Positions 1-9,037 are shown, numbered from the stretch's first letter. The stretch: DNA of 64,000 nucleotides from Pontibacter flavimaris (GCF_001907195.1 NZ_LVWA01000012.1:186001-250000); one strand, 5' to 3'. A program made the numbers and translations. Notes: generated from the letters alone by a model not told the origin.

Positions 1-295
1 GCACCAGGAACACAGCCACCAGCATGGTGATGATCAACGGGATGGCGGCCAGCCTGGTGCCCAGCCCGATCAGGATGAGTATGGAGCAGATGACCTCGGT
101 AAAAACGGCCAATGCAAGTGAGGTGGTGGCACTCAGGCCAAAGACTTCAGGAAACTGGACCGGATCGGCAGCGAAGAGCATTTCCAGCTTCGGCAAGCCA
201 TGGCCAAGCATCAGGGCGGCAATGCCTACCCGGGCTATCAGCAGCGCCACATCTATGCTGTTTGCGCTTTGGTATACGCTAAGTAGCTTTTTCAT
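1..295 (-). CDS. DoxX family membrane protein (partial, 3' end outside window)
   Basis: The reverse strand from an ATG at 295 reads about 98 residues and runs off the window, so the C-terminus is missing. The N-terminal helix ends in a Gly-His-Gly-Leu-Pro-Lys segment (about residues 32-37) and is followed by a second hydrophobic segment, the usual start of the four-helix DoxX/DoxD fold. DoxX proteins are small inner-membrane proteins, often tied to redox or thiol-stress genes; the exact reaction is unclear. It lies 21 bases downstream of the YceI gene on the same strand, so the two are probably one operon. The family call rests on recognition of the N-terminal half only. Confidence 0.8.
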   Translation of the reverse strand, partial: MKKLLSVYQSANSIDVALLIARVGIAALMLGHGLPKLEMLFAADPVQFPEVFGLSATTSLALAVFTEVICSILILIGLGTRLAAIPLIITMLVAVFLV

Positions 296-316
296 CGTCA
301 ATCCTTCCGTTTATAC

Positions 317-889
317 TTATTGAATAAATTCGCCGTCAGCCTTAATGCGTACTTCATCGCTGATCATGGGAGCCGGGAAACCGTTGCCCAGGTTAAAGTC
401 CGAGCGCTTGATGGTGCCTGTTACCTGGAAGCCTGCAGTCTGCTTCTTGTTGCCTGGGTTCTCCACCGTGCCTTTGTATACCATGTCCATGGTAACTGGT
501 TTGGTCACGCCGTTCAGAGTCAGGTTGCCGGTGAGCTTGTAGTTGTTTTTACCTGCCTTCTTAACAGCAGTGCTCTTAAAGTCCATGGTCGGATACTTGG
601 CTACATCGAAGAAGTCTGCACTCTTGAGGTGATTGTCTCTGTCTTCCACTCTTGTGTCGATAGAGGCTGTTTTGGCAGTCATTTCCACCACGGCGTCACT
701 GAAATCGGGTTTGGTGGAGGTGATGGTTACATCAAAATCGTTGAAAGTACCGGAGATGTCCGCTATGCCCAGGTGCGATACCGTAAAGCCAAGCTGCGAA
801 TGCGCGTCGTCGTTCGTCCAAACACTACTCAGTGTCGTAAAGGCAGAAAGAGACAGGAATGCGAAAAAAATAATGGATAATCTTTTCAT
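317..889 (-). CDS. YceI family periplasmic lipid-binding protein
   Basis: 190 residues with a signal peptide (about residues 1-20) and then the full YceI beta-barrel. The typical landmarks are visible: the opening 'W..D..HS.LGF.V.HLGI' region, the 'TRVEDRDNHLKSADFFD' segment near residues 78-94 and the 'YPTMDF' strand. YceI proteins bind polyprenyl or other amphiphilic molecules in the periplasm. The length is normal. It sits directly upstream of the DoxX gene on the minus strand and probably forms a redox or stress operon with it. The start is the first Met before a clean signal peptide. Confidence 0.93.
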   Translation of the reverse strand: MKRLSIIFFAFLSLSAFTTLSSVWTNDDAHSQLGFTVSHLGIADISGTFNDFDVTITSTKPDFSDAVVEMTAKTASIDTRVEDRDNHLKSADFFDVAKYPTMDFKSTAVKKAGKNNYKLTGNLTLNGVTKPVTMDMVYKGTVENPGNKKQTAGFQVTGTIKRSDFNLGNGFPAPMISDEVRIKADGEFIQ

Positions 890-942
890 GTTATGTGTAA
901 GTTAAATTGTGTGTGTATTTGTATTAATAATGGTTGTTTTGC

Positions 943-1605
943 TTACTGATGCAGGATTTTCCAGCCCGCCCGCCAGTTGTAATCATACTTGGCGTTCAGC
1001 CGGATGAGCAGGAGCTGCATGTCCTCGAGCGTTCTGCTCGCGGCCAGGTCACCGGCCACGATAGGGTTGAAACCCACCGTGCTCACCAGCTCGGAAACGT
1101 TCTGCAGGGCTTCCCCGTCGTTGCCTGCTATAAAGGCGTCCACCTGCCTGCCATCAATAAGGGGTGTTGCGAAATCAGCCGCGAAGGTGGTATTAAAGGC
1201 CTTGATCACTTTAGAGTTGGGAAGCAGCTTTTGCAGCTCTTCTGCCGCGCTGGTACCGGGTGCTGTCACCAATCCGTCATAGGTGTCGTTCAGCGGGTTG
1301 GCAATGCTGATGACGATCTTCTGGTTGGCGACTTCCCTGATCCTACGAGCCACTTCTTTCTCTGCCGCATAGGGAACCGCCACAATGATAATGTCTGCCT
1401 CCCAGGATGCCTCCATCGTGCAATCGGTAGCCTCTACCATGGCGGCAGGGTTACCCTTTCTGATGTCCTCCGCCATCGCTGTTGCCTTATCCAGGTTACT
1501 GGTGCACAGCAGCAACCTGTAGTTGCCCGCCGCCAGGCTTCTTGAAAGGGCGGAGCCCATGTTTCCGGTGGCTCCAATGATGGCTATACTTTGCGTCGTC
1601 CTCAT
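943..1605 (-). CDS. NADPH-dependent F420 reductase-type oxidoreductase
   Basis: 220 residues from the ATG at 1605; the longer open frame upstream adds a basic, non-conserved tail. The N-terminus carries a Rossmann dinucleotide motif, IIGATGNMGSAL (about residues 8-19), and the middle has 'VAVPYAAEKEV' and 'ISIANPLND', as in F420-dependent NADP oxidoreductase-like proteins. In Bacteroidota, which generally lack F420, the substrate is unknown, so this is best read as a generic NAD(P)H-binding oxidoreductase. A palindromic TTGAC-N4-ATCAA site lies about 75 bases upstream (1681-1694), between it and the Crp/Fnr gene on the same strand. Confidence 0.85.
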   Translation of the reverse strand: MRTTQSIAIIGATGNMGSALSRSLAAGNYRLLLCTSNLDKATAMAEDIRKGNPAAMVEATDCTMEASWEADIIIVAVPYAAEKEVARRIREVANQKIVISIANPLNDTYDGLVTAPGTSAAEELQKLLPNSKVIKAFNTTFAADFATPLIDGRQVDAFIAGNDGEALQNVSELVSTVGFNPIVAGDLAASRTLEDMQLLLIRLNAKYDYNWRAGWKILHQ

Positions 1606-1673
1606 AACTCTGATTTTGTAACAATACAAAGGTACGACCACGCAAGGCCTCAGCGCATTGCGCGCAGTCAAGA

Positions 1674-1701
1674 AAAAGCATTGACTTGAATCAATGCTTT
1701 T
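1674..1701. promoter_or_regulatory. Crp/Fnr-type palindromic operator (TTGACTTGAATCAA core)
   Basis: An inverted repeat with 11-base arms (AAAAGCATTGA / TCAATGCTTTT) around a 6-base centre. The core at 1681-1694 matches the FNR-type consensus TTGAT-N4-ATCAA except for one base. It lies between the 3' end of a Crp/Fnr gene and the start of the oxidoreductase gene. The same TTGAC-N4-ATCAA core recurs at 10110-10123. It could instead act as a weak terminator hairpin for the Crp/Fnr gene; the two roles are compatible. Confidence 0.55.
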
Positions 1702-1719
1702 GGGAAATCATGGGATAGT

Positions 1720-2301
1720 TTACTTGTTGGTGGAGATCCTTTTCCGGATGCGGCTAAGTGTTTCGGGGGTGAGGCCCATATAGGAGGCGATCATGTGCTG
1801 GGGCACGCGCTGGGCGATGTGTGGGTAGAGGGCGATGAAATCCTGGTAGCGTTCCTCCACCGACGAGCCGATGATGGAGGTGAGGCGCCGCTGCATGGCC
1901 AGGTATGCGCCGGTGATGTTCAGCCTGGTGAAGGTTTCATACTTGGGCATGGTCAGCAGCAGTTCCTCATGCGCCGATTTGCTGATGAGCACCAGTTCGG
2001 AATCCTCTAGGGCGTCGATGTTATAGGTGGCGGGCTCTCCTGTCAGGAAACTGTAGAGGTCGGAGATGGTCCATCCCTCCAGCCCAAACTGAATGATATG
2101 CTCCGCGCTGGAATCGTCTACGGAGTAGGCCCGCAGCGCCCCTTTTTCTACAAAGGCAATAAACTTACAGACATCCCCCTCCTGCAGGAGGTACTGTTTC
2201 CTGCGGAGCTTCTTGTAGGTAAGGTATGTTTTTATCCGTTCCTGCTCAGTTTCTGTCAGCCGGACTTTCTCGTTAAACTTCTGGAAGTATAGTTCGTGCA
2301 T
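1720..2301 (-). CDS. Crp/Fnr family transcriptional regulator
   Basis: 193 residues. Residues about 10-120 form a cyclic-nucleotide-binding-type beta barrel (LLQEGDVCKFIAFVEKGALR). The C-terminus has a short winged-helix segment ending in 'ASYMGLTPETLSRIRKRI', the recognition helix typical of Bacteroidota Crp/Fnr proteins. No N-terminal cysteine cluster is visible, so it is not an Fe-S FNR; the effector is unknown. The adjacent palindrome at 1674-1701 is a plausible binding site, suggesting that it controls the downstream oxidoreductase and perhaps YceI/DoxX. Confidence 0.93.
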   Translation of the reverse strand: MHELYFQKFNEKVRLTETEQERIKTYLTYKKLRRKQYLLQEGDVCKFIAFVEKGALRAYSVDDSSAEHIIQFGLEGWTISDLYSFLTGEPATYNIDALEDSELVLISKSAHEELLLTMPKYETFTRLNITGAYLAMQRRLTSIIGSSVEERYQDFIALYPHIAQRVPQHMIASYMGLTPETLSRIRKRISTNK

Positions 2302-3335
2302 ACCTGGTGGCTTGCTGAATTAATTCTACTCTTTTCGGTGCACAGTGCTCAAGGGACATGTGTATACTTTTGGCGCAGTGCCCGCTCCTCACGCACCTAA
2401 AGGATGGCAGCGTTATACTTCTTTTAGCTTGCCTCGCCATATCTGGCACACCCCTTCGCAAATCTAGCCTTTTTTACTGCCTTCGCCGCTTTATAGTTCG
2501 TGGCAACAAACACAGGCTTCTGCACCATAGTATGGCAGCGTTTGCCAAGGTATCAAGAATCCTGTACTTTCCATCCTGCCTCCTACCAGCGTCGAGTTCC
2601 CTGCACAGGCAGAAAGCAGGCACTTATGGTAACAGGGTCAGCCTTAGCGGGGTGCCATGTGTGCAACAGCAGCGTCCTGATTCCACCCGTGACGGAGTGC
2701 CTGCGACGGCCTTAAGATAAAGCCCTGCATTATATCCTGACAATGAGACCACTGCGTTCTCCAGCTGCAAGAACCCACCAGATTAAATTGCTTTTATGGG
2801 CGCCAATGGTTTACTTTGGTATATATTTTTGAAATAGTCGTGCTGCCCCCAAACAGATTTCTTTGTTCCTTCTCAAAGCCATTCACCGGTCTTGTCGCAG
2901 CTTCGCATCACGTATCTCTGAGTGATGTGCTGAATGGCTATTGCCTTCACTTTTATACGGTTCCCAAGGACTTCATTCAGTAAGCCGGAAAATCACCGGC
3001 GCACACCACGGACGCTGCCTCAGATTTGCCTGTACGATGCAGCGCTTGCCGCACGCCTGACAGCGTTCCAACGCAAAGTATAAAGTATAAGATTGGCCCG
3101 CTGCCACCCATACAGCCAGAACGGCGGGTATTCGGATACAGGCTGTTCCAACAAAACTTGCGCAACGCAGTTTATACTTGCCAGCCCGTGCCAGGCATGC
3201 AAAAGCATAAGCCAGCCGGAACACAAAGCTCTAAGCGGAAGAAGTCAGCAGAGGCATTGGAACCGATATATCCTGCGGCGGGACGAGCCGGGAGCAAAAA
3301 GCAGGCTGACAAAAACAAAAACAGATAAGACAACC
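2302..3335. other. Gene-free stretch of about 1 kb
   Basis: All open frames here are short, have no recognisable domains and look like chance. The stretch holds five copies of the TATACTT/AAGTATA heptamer (near 2363, 2413, 3076, 3083 and 3173). No tRNA, hairpin terminator or transposase relic was recognised. It may contain decayed sequence. Confidence 0.5.
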
Positions 3336-3764
3336 ATGGACAATACTCCGAAGCAGATGATGCACACAATTTATTTAACAGAGAAGGACTACGAGCGTCT
3401 GCACACGCTGGTGCAGGTTCATCGGCTGGAAAATAACCGGTTCGCTGTTGAGGCACTGGGCAGTGCGCTGAAAAGGGCGAAGGTGGTGCCTACGGAAGAA
3501 ATTCCTGAGGATGCGGTCACCATGAACTCGCTTATACGCCTGAAGGAAATGAGCAGCCAGACAGAAATGGAGCTCTCCGTGGTATACCCCAAGGACGCCG
3601 ACCTGAGCCAGCGCAAAATATCCGTACTGGCTCCTGTTGGCACGGCTATACTTGGGTGCAGAGTAGGCGATGAAGTGCAGTGGCCTACCCCCAAAGGTGC
3701 CCGAACGTATAAAGTAATGGATATTATGTATCAGCCAGAGGCGGCTGGCGATCTTTATCTTTAA
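3336..3764 (+). CDS. Rnk/GreA-GreB C-terminal domain protein
   Basis: 142 residues from the ATG at 3336; the open frame continues upstream without conserved sequence. The C-terminal half (about residues 65-142) is the FKBP-like GreA/GreB C-terminal domain, with 'SVVYPKDADLSQRKISVLAPVGTA', then 'ILGCRVGDEVQW' and 'YKVMDIMYQPEAAGD'. The N-terminal part lacks the long GreA coiled coil, matching the Rnk (nucleoside diphosphate kinase regulator) layout. Rnk-like proteins bind RNA polymerase, but without the coiled-coil tip they do not promote cleavage. The gene precedes an MreB paralogue by 51 bases, so the two may be co-transcribed. Confidence 0.85.
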   Translation: MDNTPKQMMHTIYLTEKDYERLHTLVQVHRLENNRFAVEALGSALKRAKVVPTEEIPEDAVTMNSLIRLKEMSSQTEMELSVVYPKDADLSQRKISVLAPVGTAILGCRVGDEVQWPTPKGARTYKVMDIMYQPEAAGDLYL

Positions 3765-3815
3765 TCCCCCGGCTTGATCCGGAACAATAACAGCGCCCTA
3801 ATTCTTTACTATAGT

Positions 3816-4838
3816 ATGAGCTTTTTTAACTTTCGCACACAGGGCATCGCAATCGACCTGGGCACCGCAAACTTTCTGATGATTTTTGAGGACAGAGTCG
3901 TGGTGGATGAGCCTGCGGTCATCGCTTTTAACCGCACCACCGGGGCTACCATTGCCGTAGGCAGAAAGGCGGAGCAGATGGAAGGAAAAGAGCATGAGAA
4001 CATCCGCATCATCCGCCCGCTTAAAAATGGGGTCATCGCAGACTTTCATGCGGCCGAGCACATGATGCGGGGCATGCTCAAGCTGGCCAACAACGGCAAG
4101 GGCATGTTCTCTCCGTCCTACAGAATGCTGATCTGTGTGCCCTCGGGCATCACGGAGGTAGAAAAGCGCGCTATCCGCGACTCTGCCATGATTGCCGGGG
4201 CCAAGGACGTGTACCTGGTGCACGAGCCGGTTGCCGCAGCCATTGGCATCGGCCTTGATGTGCAGGACGCAACCGGGCACATGATCGTTGATATCGGCGG
4301 CGGCACCACCGAGATCGCCGTCATCGCACTGAGCGGCATCGTGTGCGACCAGTCCATCCGGGTGGCCGGCGATAACTTTAACGCCGATATCATCCACCAC
4401 GTGCGCCGCCAGCATAACATTCACATCGGCGCCTCTATGGCCGAGAAGATAAAGCTGGAGGTTGGCGCCGCCCTTCCTGAGTTGCAGGACCCTCCCCTGG
4501 ACTTTGCCATCAAGGGCCGCGACCTGATGAGCGGCTTGCCCAAGCAGGTCATGGTTTCTTACCAGGAGGTAGCCTATTACCTCGATAAATCCATCACCAA
4601 AATAGAGGAAGCCATACTTAAGACCCTCGAAATAACGCCGCCGGAGCTGTCATCAGACATACACCACTCGGGCATTTTCCTGACGGGGGGCGGCGCCCTG
4701 CTGCGGGGGCTCGACAAGCGGATCGCGTCCCGCACGAAGCTTCCGGTCCATGTGGCAGACGAGCCTTTGCTTTCCGTTGTAAAAGGCACGGCCATCGCCC
4801 TGAAGAAAATAGACGAGTTCAGGTTCCTGATGCGATAG
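3816..4838 (+). CDS. MreB/Mbl-type actin-like rod-shape protein (paralogue)
   Basis: 340 residues from the ATG at 3816, which gives the usual start 'MSFFNFRTQGIAIDLGTANFL'. The actin-fold motifs are all present: phosphate 1 (IDLGTAN, about 12-18), phosphate 2 (MIVDIGGGTTEIAVIAL, about 158-174) and the adenosine motif (GIFLTGGGALLRGLDKR, about 289-305). It is full length for MreB. It stands alone without mreC/mreD/pbp2/rodA, so it is likely a second copy rather than the main morphogene. A strong hairpin terminator follows at 4875. Confidence 0.9.
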   Translation: MSFFNFRTQGIAIDLGTANFLMIFEDRVVVDEPAVIAFNRTTGATIAVGRKAEQMEGKEHENIRIIRPLKNGVIADFHAAEHMMRGMLKLANNGKGMFSPSYRMLICVPSGITEVEKRAIRDSAMIAGAKDVYLVHEPVAAAIGIGLDVQDATGHMIVDIGGGTTEIAVIALSGIVCDQSIRVAGDNFNADIIHHVRRQHNIHIGASMAEKIKLEVGAALPELQDPPLDFAIKGRDLMSGLPKQVMVSYQEVAYYLDKSITKIEEAILKTLEITPPELSSDIHHSGIFLTGGGALLRGLDKRIASRTKLPVHVADEPLLSVVKGTAIALKKIDEFRFLMR

Positions 4839-4874
4839 CCGCCTCAACTGAAAGGTGCCGCGTGAGGCACGCCG

Positions 4875-4913
4875 GACGTGCCGCCCTGTGCCTGGGGCGG
4901 CACGTCTGCCTTT
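4875..4913 (+). terminator. Hairpin terminator after the mreB-like gene
   Basis: An 11-bp perfect stem (GACGTGCCGCC / GGCGGCACGTC) with a 10-base loop, 37 bases after the stop codon. The following T-run is short (TTT), so its strength is uncertain. Confidence 0.65.
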
Positions 4914-5023
4914 AGGGGTGCTCCTCCCCTTTCTGTCGCAAAATTCTTCGCCACCACTTCCATCGCATCCATATACTTTATACCTTACCCGGGTATACTT
5001 GTGCCACCAAAAACTGTGGACCG

Positions 5024-6508
5024 ATGCGGAACCTCCTCCTACTTATACTTCTGCCCATGAGCCTTTTACAAGCGCAGGCCCAGACGCGGCCTGCTACCAA
5101 CGTGGCACAGCAGGCCTTTGCCCAACACGCCACTTACCAGGAGCCTACCCTGCAGCACCGCCGCTTCAAGCACCAGGACATCGTACCGCTGCTGGAGCAA
5201 CTCCACCAAAACCCCATGTTCGAGGTACAGGTGGCGGGGAAGTCGGTGGAGCAGCGCGATATCTACTTGGTAAAGGCCGGAACCGGCAAAACCAGAGTGA
5301 TGCTCTGGTCGCAGATGCACGGCGACGAGCCCACCGCCACCATGGCCCTGTTCGACCTGTTCAACTTTCTGCAGCAGTCCGACGAGCTGAACCCGCTGCG
5401 GCAACAGATACTCGAAAACACCACGTTATACTTCGTGCCGATGCTCAACCCCGACGGGGCGCAAAAGTATAAACGCCACAATGCCCTGGAGATTGACCTG
5501 AACCGCGACGCGCTGCGCCTGCAGAGCCCGGAGGCGCGCCTGCTCAAAAGCCTGCGCGACAGCCTGGACCCGGAGTTTGGCTTTAATTTGCACGACCAGA
5601 GCCGCTACTACACGGCAGGCAACGGCCCCAAGCCCGCCACCATCTCTTTCCTGGCTCCCGCCTTCGACCAGGCGCAGACCGTGAATCACGTGCGGGAGCG
5701 CGCCATGCGCACCATTGTGGGAATGAACGAGGCGCTGCAGCAGCTCGTGCCGGGCCACGTGGCCAAGTACTCCGACGAGTTCGAGCCACGCGCCTTCGGC
5801 GACAATATTCAGAAGTGGGGCACCAGCGTGATTCTGATTGAGTCGGGTGGGTATCCCAACGACACGGAGAAGCAGCACATCCGCCGGCTCAACTTCGCCT
5901 CCATCCTCTCGGCCCTGCACCTGATCTCGGACAACGGCTATACTAAGTATGACTTAGAAGATTACTATAAAATCCCCCAGAACGAGCGCAACCTCTACGA
6001 CCTGTTGCTGCGCAACGTGCGCTATACCATGAGCGGCCATGATGTGCTGCTGGATGTCGGGATTTTCCGGGAGGAGGTGGATGCGCCAACCGGCAAGGGC
6101 TTTTACCACCAAAGCACGGTGGACCAGATCGGCGACCTGAGCGTCTTCCACGGGTATGAGGAGGTGGATGGCGCGGGGCTGACGCTGGTGGCGGGCAAAG
6201 TATACGAGAAGCCTTTTAAAAGTATAAACGAGTTGAATCAGCGCCGCGCAAGGCGCCTGCTCGCCAAGGGCTACACCACCGTGCAGGTGGAGGCGCTTCC
6301 CGACGATCCGGAAAGGATAAACCCGCTGGAGCTGCCATTAAACGTGGTGAGCGCCTCCGGTCAGGTCAGCCACGACCTAAACCTGAACAGCGGCGCCAAC
6401 TTTATACTTACTGATCAGAAAGGGAAACTGCGCTACGCCATTTTGAACGGGTTTGTGTATGATGTGCGTGGCGACAGGCCGGAACTGTTCCACGGCGTAG
6501 TCCTATAG
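5024..6508 (+). CDS. Secreted M14 family zinc carboxypeptidase
   Basis: 494 residues with a signal peptide (MRNLLLLILLPMSLLQAQAQ). The M14 zinc site is visible as 'QMHGDEPT' (H and E ligands, near residues 98-105) with the later His in 'FNLHDQSR' near 187-194; 'LNRDALRLQSPEAR' matches the substrate-binding Arg region. The enzyme should remove C-terminal residues from peptides in the periplasm or outside. The C-terminal 150 residues are probably an added beta-rich domain. It is bounded by terminators at 4875 and 6532, so it is probably monocistronic. Confidence 0.9.
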   Translation: MRNLLLLILLPMSLLQAQAQTRPATNVAQQAFAQHATYQEPTLQHRRFKHQDIVPLLEQLHQNPMFEVQVAGKSVEQRDIYLVKAGTGKTRVMLWSQMHGDEPTATMALFDLFNFLQQSDELNPLRQQILENTTLYFVPMLNPDGAQKYKRHNALEIDLNRDALRLQSPEARLLKSLRDSLDPEFGFNLHDQSRYYTAGNGPKPATISFLAPAFDQAQTVNHVRERAMRTIVGMNEALQQLVPGHVAKYSDEFEPRAFGDNIQKWGTSVILIESGGYPNDTEKQHIRRLNFASILSALHLISDNGYTKYDLEDYYKIPQNERNLYDLLLRNVRYTMSGHDVLLDVGIFREEVDAPTGKGFYHQSTVDQIGDLSVFHGYEEVDGAGLTLVAGKVYEKPFKSINELNQRRARRLLAKGYTTVQVEALPDDPERINPLELPLNVVSASGQVSHDLNLNSGANFILTDQKGKLRYAILNGFVYDVRGDRPELFHGVVL

Positions 6509-6531
6509 ACCGCATTCATACTTTTGCCATA

Positions 6532-6569
6532 GAAACCATTGGTTGGGTACAGGGGCCAATGGTTTTTCT
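6532..6569 (+). terminator. Hairpin terminator after the M14 peptidase gene
   Basis: An inverted repeat GAAACCATTGG / CCAATGGTTTTTC with a T-run, starting 24 bases after the stop at 6508. Confidence 0.7.
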
Positions 6570-6624
6570 TAGGGAGGCTTTGTATCTTACAGGCTGAATC
6601 TGAACTTATCCAACCTTTTAGCCA

Positions 6625-7857
6625 ATGGTTTTAAATTACCTGTGGGCCACCTTTTTCCTGGTCGCCTTTGCTATTGCCCTTTTTCAGCTCATCTTCTTCA
6701 ACGATACCGAGATATTTCAGAAGCTCGTGGCCAGCACCTTCGACAATGCTAAGCTGGGCTTCGAGATCTCGCTGGGGCTTACGGGCGTGATGACGCTCTG
6801 GCTGGGCCTGATGAAGGTGGGCGAGAAAGGGGGCGTGGTGGCCATACTGGCCCGGCTGGTGGGGCCTTTCTTTCACCGCCTCTTCCCCGAGATCCCGAAC
6901 AGGCACCCGGTGTTCGGCTCCATCCTGATGAACTTCTCGGCCAACATGCTGGGCCTGGATAACGCCGCCACGCCCTTGGGCCTCAAGGCCATGAAGGAGA
7001 TGCAGGAGCTGAATCCGGACAAGGACACGGCCTCCAATGCCCAGATCATGTTCCTGGTGCTCAACACCTCCGGCCTTACCATCATCCCCATCAGCATCAT
7101 GGTTTTCAGGGCGCAGCTGGGTGCCGTCGATCCTTCCGATGTCTTCATTCCCATACTTCTGGCTACCTTTTTCGCCACGCTGGTAGGCCTGATAGCCGTA
7201 GCACTTTACCAGCGCATCAACCTGTTTGATAAGGTGATACTGGCTTACCTGGGCACTTTACTGTTGCTGATATGCGGGCTGATGTATTATTTCTCGGTCA
7301 TCCCGCAGGAGCAGGTAAGCGTTATCTCCACGGTAGCCAGCAATGTTATCCTTTTCTCTATCATCATCTCCTTCATTGGCCTGGCGCTGGTGCGGAAGGT
7401 AAACGTGTACGATGCTTTTATCGAGGGGGCCAAGGAAGGGTTTTCCGTCGCCATTACCATCATCCCATACTTAGTGGCCATCCTGGTGGCCATCGGGGTG
7501 TTCCGAACCTCCGGTGCGCTGGATATGCTGGTAAACGGCATCGCCTACCTGATCGGGCTGACCGGCGTGAACACGGACTTTGTGCCTGCCCTGCCGGTAG
7601 CCTTCATGAAGCCCCTGAGCGGTAGCGGCGCCCGCGGACTGATGGTGGAGGCCATGACCAATTACGGTGCCGATTCCTTTGTGGGCCGCATGGCCTCCGT
7701 CTTCCAGGGCTCCACCGAAACAACTTTTTACATCCTGGCAGTATACTTTGGCTCCGTGGGCATCCGCAAATCCAGGTACGCGCTTACCTGCGGCCTGCTG
7801 GCAGATCTGGCAGGCATCATTGCCGCCATCTTCATCGCTTACCTGTTCTTCCATTAA
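6625..7857 (+). CDS. Fused SpmA/SpmB-like membrane protein (nucleoside-recognition 'Gate' domains)
   Basis: 410 residues, highly hydrophobic, with about ten membrane segments. Two Gate domains follow each other: the N-terminal SpmA-like half has 'GLTGVMTLWLGLMKVGEKGG' and 'NMLGLDNAATPLGLKAM', and the C-terminal SpmB-like half has 'FMKPLSGSGARGLM' and 'QGSTETTFYILAVYFG'. In Bacillus the two halves are separate spore maturation proteins that affect core dehydration. The fusion is common in non-sporulating Bacteroidota, where its role is unknown. A 16-bp terminator stem follows at 7884. Confidence 0.9.
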   Translation: MVLNYLWATFFLVAFAIALFQLIFFNDTEIFQKLVASTFDNAKLGFEISLGLTGVMTLWLGLMKVGEKGGVVAILARLVGPFFHRLFPEIPNRHPVFGSILMNFSANMLGLDNAATPLGLKAMKEMQELNPDKDTASNAQIMFLVLNTSGLTIIPISIMVFRAQLGAVDPSDVFIPILLATFFATLVGLIAVALYQRINLFDKVILAYLGTLLLLICGLMYYFSVIPQEQVSVISTVASNVILFSIIISFIGLALVRKVNVYDAFIEGAKEGFSVAITIIPYLVAILVAIGVFRTSGALDMLVNGIAYLIGLTGVNTDFVPALPVAFMKPLSGSGARGLMVEAMTNYGADSFVGRMASVFQGSTETTFYILAVYFGSVGIRKSRYALTCGLLADLAGIIAAIFIAYLFFH

Positions 7858-7883
7858 GCGCCAGGCAAGAATTTATACTTTTA

Positions 7884-7927
7884 AGCAGCGGGTCCGGCCT
7901 AACATGGCCGGACCCGCTGCTTTTTTT
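7884..7927 (+). terminator. Strong rho-independent terminator
   Basis: A perfect 16-bp stem (7884-7899 with 7906-7921), a 6-base loop and a run of T residues. It ends the SpmAB-like transcript. Its central GGGTCCG word is shared with the terminator at 8993. Confidence 0.93.
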
Positions 7928-8078
7928 CCTATGCAGTAACCACCAAGGCTGCAGTTACCGGAAAGCCACCAGGGCAACTATCATACTTTCAAGTATAAAC
8001 AAAGGAAAGAACCTTGCAAGTGAATCGACAAAATGCTATATTCACATAGTATAATCTCACCTTAACCCATAGCAGCCT

Positions 8079-8951
8079 ATGCGATTTCTTCTACTTATAC
8101 TTCTGTTCGCTGCGTCTACCGCCACGGCGCAGGACATCCCCTACCGCTGGGACGAGCTAACCGCCAGCGACTGGCCCCAGGCCCTGGAGAAATCCAAGCG
8201 CACCTGCATTCTTCCTATCGGTATTCTGGAAAAGCACGGCCCGCACGCGCCGCTCGGCTCGGATCTGATCCATGTGCGGGAATGGTCGGCCAGGGCCGCC
8301 AAACAGGAGTACGCCGTCGTTTTCCCCGATTACTTTTACGGGCAGGTATACGAGGCACAGCAACAACCGGGCACCTTCGCGCTACCGAGCCGGGTGGTTT
8401 GGGACCTGCTGGAGGCAACCGTGGAGGAAATTGCCCGCAATGGCTTTGATAAGATCGTCATCGTGAACGGCCATGGCGGCAACCCGCAGCTGCTGCGCTA
8501 CTTTGTGCAGGCCCAGTTGGAGAAGCCCCGGGATTACGCCGTGTATTTCTTCGACCCCGGCCAGGACCCGGATTTTTCGGAAAAGGCAAAGAAGCTGCGC
8601 AAGTCCGATGCGGCCGGCGACATGCATGCCGGTGAGAATGAGACCTCCACCCTGCTCTACCTGCGCCCTGACCTGGTGAAACAGAAACTGGCTACAACCG
8701 AGTCCGGCGAAGATCAGAAACGCATGGCTTCCCTGCCGAACCTCTACACCGGCATTTGGTGGTACGCCAGCTACCCGAACCACTATGCAGGCGAGGGCGC
8801 CAAAGCCTCGAAGGAAATGGGTAAGCTGATAACTGAGAACAAGGTGGAAACCCTGGTAAAGGCGCTGAAAGCCGTAAAGGCAGACACCAAAACCCTGGAA
8901 CTGCAGCGGGAGTACTTTAACAAAGTAGACAAGGTCGGCGCCCGCCCCTAA
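8079..8951 (+). CDS. Secreted creatininase family amidohydrolase
   Basis: 290 residues with a clear signal peptide (MRFLLLILLFAASTATAQ). The creatininase fold is shown by 'LPIGILEKHGPHAPLGSD' near residues 47-64 (metal-binding Glu/His/Asp), 'IVIVNGHGGNP' near 128-138 and 'DMHAGENETS' near 181-190. These enzymes are metal-dependent amidohydrolases acting on creatinine or other cyclic amides; export to the periplasm is unusual for creatininase itself, so the substrate is open. A bidirectional terminator separates it from the convergent dioxygenase gene. Confidence 0.9.
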   Translation: MRFLLLILLFAASTATAQDIPYRWDELTASDWPQALEKSKRTCILPIGILEKHGPHAPLGSDLIHVREWSARAAKQEYAVVFPDYFYGQVYEAQQQPGTFALPSRVVWDLLEATVEEIARNGFDKIVIVNGHGGNPQLLRYFVQAQLEKPRDYAVYFFDPGQDPDFSEKAKKLRKSDAAGDMHAGENETSTLLYLRPDLVKQKLATTESGEDQKRMASLPNLYTGIWWYASYPNHYAGEGAKASKEMGKLITENKVETLVKALKAVKADTKTLELQREYFNKVDKVGARP

Positions 8952-8992
8952 ACGTCAATTTCTCTATGAAGCGCACAGCATTTATACTTAAA

Positions 8993-9037
8993 AAAAACAT
9001 CGGGTCCGACTTAACGAAGTCGGACCCGATGTTTTTT
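8993..9037. terminator. Bidirectional terminator between convergent genes
   Basis: A stem of at least 16 bp (AACATCGGGTCCGACTT / AAGTCGGACCCGATGTT) with an AACG loop. An A-run lies on the left and a T-run on the right, so it can end both the creatininase-like gene and the minus-strand dioxygenase gene. Confidence 0.93.

Noticed and set aside
320..880. 186-codon plus-strand open frame opposite YceI
   Set aside because: Antisense shadow; the YceI protein with signal peptide is on the other strand.
2358..2720. 120-codon plus-strand open frame in the gap 2302-3335
   Set aside because: No domain, no signal, odd composition; treated as chance.
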